Below the pieces are notes generated by a model. It searched no databases and was not told the origin of the DNA. It saw only the letters and a program-made list of their open reading frames with translations. A stretch of DNA of 8,290 nucleotides, taken from NCBI GenBank assembly GCA_017858295.1, contig JAFMBU010000067.1, positions 1 through 8,290 of the forward strand, in the 5' to 3' direction. The position numbers were made by a program, and so were the translations under genes. Source of the DNA: Porticoccaceae bacterium (GTDB lineage Bacteria; Pseudomonadota; Gammaproteobacteria; Pseudomonadales; Porticoccaceae). Positions 6,218 to 8,290 of this stretch are shown in pieces; within the stretch, counting starts at the first letter, position 1, and the number at the start of each line of letters is the position of its first letter.

Positions 6218-7096
6218 ATGAGAATGATCCACAGTGTTGGGTCAATAAGACTGGGCCAACCTATGAACCTGTTTATGGGTCTCGATATGCAACTTATGTT
6301 CGAGGCTATTCCACTTCTCTTCGCAATCGCTGTAAGCGCTTGGTTGGTGAGCCTGGTGATTGAGGATATTAGTATTGTCGACTATTTCTGGTCGCTGATG
6401 CTATTGGGCAGCGCAGCGACCTATGCCTATCGGATCAGTGTTGAAAGTAGTCTCAGCACAGTTAATTTGGTACTTCTTCTGATGATCGCTGTCTGGGCGT
6501 TGCGGTTGAGCGGATTCTTAATACTGCGCGGACGCAACCGTGGCGAAGAGCGCCGCTATCGAGCTATGCGTAAAAAGCTAACACCTAGTTTTGCCTTAAA
6601 AAGTTTGATTAATGTGTTTCTATTTCGGGCGCTCTTGATCTGGCTGCTCAGCTCCCTGTTTGTTGTAGCGCTGAGTTCAGGACCGAGCCTAAGCTGGAGC
6701 CACTGGCACACAGTGGGCGCTGCCCTCTGGTTATTTGGCTTTACCATGGAAGCCTTAGCGGACCTGCAGCTGCATAGATTTAATCAGCTGGTGGTGCGTG
6801 GTTCGGAGACATTGAATAGCGGTTTGTGGCGCTATTCCCGCCATCCCAATTATTTTGGTGAGTGTTGTGTGTGGTGCGGTTGGGTTGTGTTTGCCATTCC
6901 CTCTGCCAGTGCCGCAACGCTGCCGTGGCTTTTGCTAGCGCCGATAATTATGATTACGCTGCTATTAAAGCTCTCTGGTATCAGTCATATGGAGCGGGGC
7001 ATCACTCAGCGTCGCCCGGATTACCGTCAGTATATAGAGACCACCAGTGCTTTTATTCCCTGGAAGCCAGCGCAAAAAATAGGCATAGATCTATGA
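6218..7096 (+). CDS. DUF1295 membrane protein (steroid 5-alpha-reductase/ICMT-like fold)
   Basis: Polytopic inner-membrane protein, 292 residues from the first ATG. Family signatures in order: SIVDYFWSL (52-60), the R-rich segment with GRNRGEERRYRAMR (105-118), GLWRYSRHPNYFGE (202-215) and RPDYRQYIETTSAFIPW (266-282). The RHPNYFGE block resembles the NADPH- or SAM-binding C-terminal part of steroid 5-alpha-reductases and isoprenylcysteine methyltransferases, so a lipid-modifying enzyme is plausible, but the reaction is unknown. The start is uncertain. ATG at 6218 has only AAGAG ten bases upstream, and that overlaps the -10 of the candidate ECF promoter. Met16 (6263), Met20, Met24 (6287) or Met27 (6296, MFEAIPLLFA) fit the usual family length and hydrophobic beginning better, although none has a strong ribosome binding site. 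Its stop overlaps the next start in ATGA, indicating an operon. Confidence 0.87.
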   Translation: MRMIHSVGSIRLGQPMNLFMGLDMQLMFEAIPLLFAIAVSAWLVSLVIEDISIVDYFWSLMLLGSAATYAYRISVESSLSTVNLVLLLMIAVWALRLSGFLILRGRNRGEERRYRAMRKKLTPSFALKSLINVFLFRALLIWLLSSLFVVALSSGPSLSWSHWHTVGAALWLFGFTMEALADLQLHRFNQLVVRGSETLNSGLWRYSRHPNYFGECCVWCGWVVFAIPSASAATLPWLLLAPIIMITLLLKLSGISHMERGITQRRPDYRQYIETTSAFIPWKPAQKIGIDL

Positions 7097-7731
7097 TTCG
7101 CAGTGTAATTTACTTTTTCCTTCTCTCTACTCTTTTTATCGGCCAAGCGGCTGGCAATGAACCTATGGCTGAGGTTGCAAGCGCTAGAGTATTGAACTTT
7201 GACGTATTCCTAAACGACCGTGAAGTGGGTCATCATAGATTTGAACTGCTGGAGCAGGGGGAATCCATAGAGGTCTCTTCAACAATGTCCCTAGACTTTA
7301 AGGTTTTTAAAATAAAGCGCGTCAAGTACAGACATCAGGCCAACGAAATTTGGCAATCTGGCTGTCTGGTGGCGCTACAGAGCGAAACCGAAAAGCAAGG
7401 TAATGCGGTTGCCATTCAAGCCAGCACCGATCAGAGCGGACTTGTGATTCAGCGGCCCAAAGAGGTAGAGACTATAGCTGGCTGTGTGCGTGGTTTTTCC
7501 TATTGGAACCCACAGTGGTTAGAGGGCGACAACCTTTTAAACGCGGAAACGGGGATCAATGTTCCAGTGGCAATCAGCTCCCGCTTTTCCGAGCAGGACA
7601 ATATTACTCATATAAAAGTTGCCCTGCCTAAAGTGGATATAGAACTGCAATACGATGCCGCCGGTGAGTGGTTGTCCCTGCAGACCGAACTCTTAATAGG
7701 CGGCACACTGCGTTATCAGCGAGTCTTGTAG
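7093..7731 (+). CDS. Secreted DUF6134-family protein of unknown function
   Basis: Protein of 212 residues. The N-terminus MIRSVIYFFLLSTLFIGQAAG is a clear Sec signal peptide, with cleavage expected around residue 20-21 (QAAG-NEP), giving a periplasmic protein of about 190 residues. The mature part begins LNFDVFLNDREVGHHRFEL (35-53), a strand pattern seen in DUF6134 and DUF3108-like proteins, and continues as mostly alternating beta strands with two cysteines (C91, C131) that could form a disulfide. I recognise the family only as a domain of unknown function and see no catalytic motif. The start is the ATG of the ATGA overlap (7093) with the DUF1295 stop. The frame stays open upstream to 6862, but that part shadows the DUF1295 gene and would bury the signal peptide. 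Position between a membrane enzyme and an outer-membrane lipocalin suggests a role in envelope lipid handling; this is inference. Confidence 0.85.
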   Translation: MIRSVIYFFLLSTLFIGQAAGNEPMAEVASARVLNFDVFLNDREVGHHRFELLEQGESIEVSSTMSLDFKVFKIKRVKYRHQANEIWQSGCLVALQSETEKQGNAVAIQASTDQSGLVIQRPKEVETIAGCVRGFSYWNPQWLEGDNLLNAETGINVPVAISSRFSEQDNITHIKVALPKVDIELQYDAAGEWLSLQTELLIGGTLRYQRVL

Positions 7732-7765
7732 ACTAAAAAATAGTGGCAAAAAAAGAGAGACTGAG

Positions 7766-8290
7766 ATGAAAATATTTAGACTAGTGGCCGCGGCAATCAC
7801 AATAACCTTGCTCACCGCCTGCAGTAGTCAGCCGCCCATGGCGACAGTGGACAAGGTCGATCTGCAGCGCTTTATGGGTGACTGGTATGTGATTGCCAAT
7901 ATCCCAACCTTTCTTGAACAAGGCGCCCACAATCCAGTGGAATCCTATGCGCTGAATGCCGACGGTACCATTGCCACCACATTTACGTTTAACGCCGACT
8001 CATTTGAGGGTGAAAAAAAGATCTATCATCCCAAGGGTTTTATTCGCAACACTGAGAGCAATGCGGAGTGGGGCATGCAGTTTATCTGGCCGATCAAGGC
8101 TGACTACCGCATTGTCTATTTGGATGACGATTACCAATACACAGTGATCGGCCGCAATAGTCGCGACTATGTGTGGATTATGGCGCGCAACGCGCAGATC
8201 CCGGATCAGATCTATGGGGAGTTGCGCGACTTTGTGATCGACTTGGGTTATGACCCGGAGTTGCTGCAAAAAGCGCCTCATCAGCTGCCT
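7766..8290 (+). CDS. blc: Outer-membrane lipocalin lipoprotein, Blc-like (3' end outside window)
   Basis: An open frame of 175 codons runs to the window edge without a stop. The signal peptide MKIFRLVAAAITITLLTAC ends in a lipobox LTAC, with Cys19 as the lipidated residue; Ser at +2 predicts sorting to the outer membrane. The lipocalin signature GDWY (38-41, in RFMGDWYVIANIP) starts the barrel, and the later YVWIMARN block corresponds to the third conserved lipocalin region, as in E. coli Blc (177 residues). The C-terminal GYDPELLQK suggests only a few residues are missing. Bacterial lipocalins bind fatty acids or lysophospholipids at the outer membrane. GAGAG (7755-7759) lies six bases before ATG, and the gap to the DUF6134 stop is 34 bases, so it probably belongs to the same operon. 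The frame 7956-8147 and the minus-strand frame 8000-8281 are shadows of this gene. Confidence 0.9.
   Translation, partial: MKIFRLVAAAITITLLTACSSQPPMATVDKVDLQRFMGDWYVIANIPTFLEQGAHNPVESYALNADGTIATTFTFNADSFEGEKKIYHPKGFIRNTESNAEWGMQFIWPIKADYRIVYLDDDYQYTVIGRNSRDYVWIMARNAQIPDQIYGELRDFVIDLGYDPELLQKAPHQLP

Noticed and set aside
6862..7092. Upstream extension of the DUF6134 frame into the DUF1295 gene
   Set aside because: The extension would bury the signal peptide, while the ATGA overlap at 7093 gives a natural coupled start.

Overview
The window looks like an ordinary chromosomal stretch of a mid-GC Gammaproteobacterium, probably a marine one of the Cellvibrionales/Alteromonadales type. The evidence is the set of families present: a DmdC-like acyl-CoA dehydrogenase, a SmrA-type Smr protein, a SlyD-like FKBP with a His-rich tail, a membrane GGDEF protein with a basic loop, and a DUF1295/DUF6134/Blc-type lipocalin cluster. 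The genus cannot be fixed from the sequence alone. No rRNA, tRNA, IS element, CRISPR array or phage gene was seen. Coding density is high, and no stretch longer than 300 bases lacks a gene.

Layout, left to right. (1) Plus strand: a 603-aa acyl-CoA dehydrogenase (38-1849) closed by a clear intrinsic terminator (1874-1907), then a separate nitroreductase-family flavoprotein (2010-2678). (2) Minus strand, 5294 down to 2699: slyD-like FKBP prolyl isomerase, a TauE/SafE permease 13 bases behind it, and a membrane-anchored diguanylate cyclase after a 66-base gap that holds a possible promoter of its own. The nitroreductase and the cyclase converge with 20 bases between their stops. (3) A divergent intergenic region (5295-5507) between slyD and smrA contains a compact tandem repeat array with seven palindromic A/T cores at about 14-base spacing. 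(4) Plus strand: smrA (5508-6149), then a three-gene cluster: a DUF1295 membrane protein, a secreted DUF6134 protein overlapping it by ATGA, and an outer-membrane lipocalin lipoprotein that runs off the right edge without a stop.

The most interesting part is the right end. Just upstream of the DUF1295 gene lies TGATCT-N18-TAAGA (6178-6206), a near match to the promoter recognised by the RpoE/ChrR singlet-oxygen ECF sigma factor (remembered consensus TGATCC-N18-TAAGA). The genes behind it are membrane or envelope lipid-related types. I infer a photo-oxidative-stress, membrane-lipid-remodelling operon whose remaining members would lie beyond position 8290. The sigma factor and anti-sigma factor themselves are not in the window.
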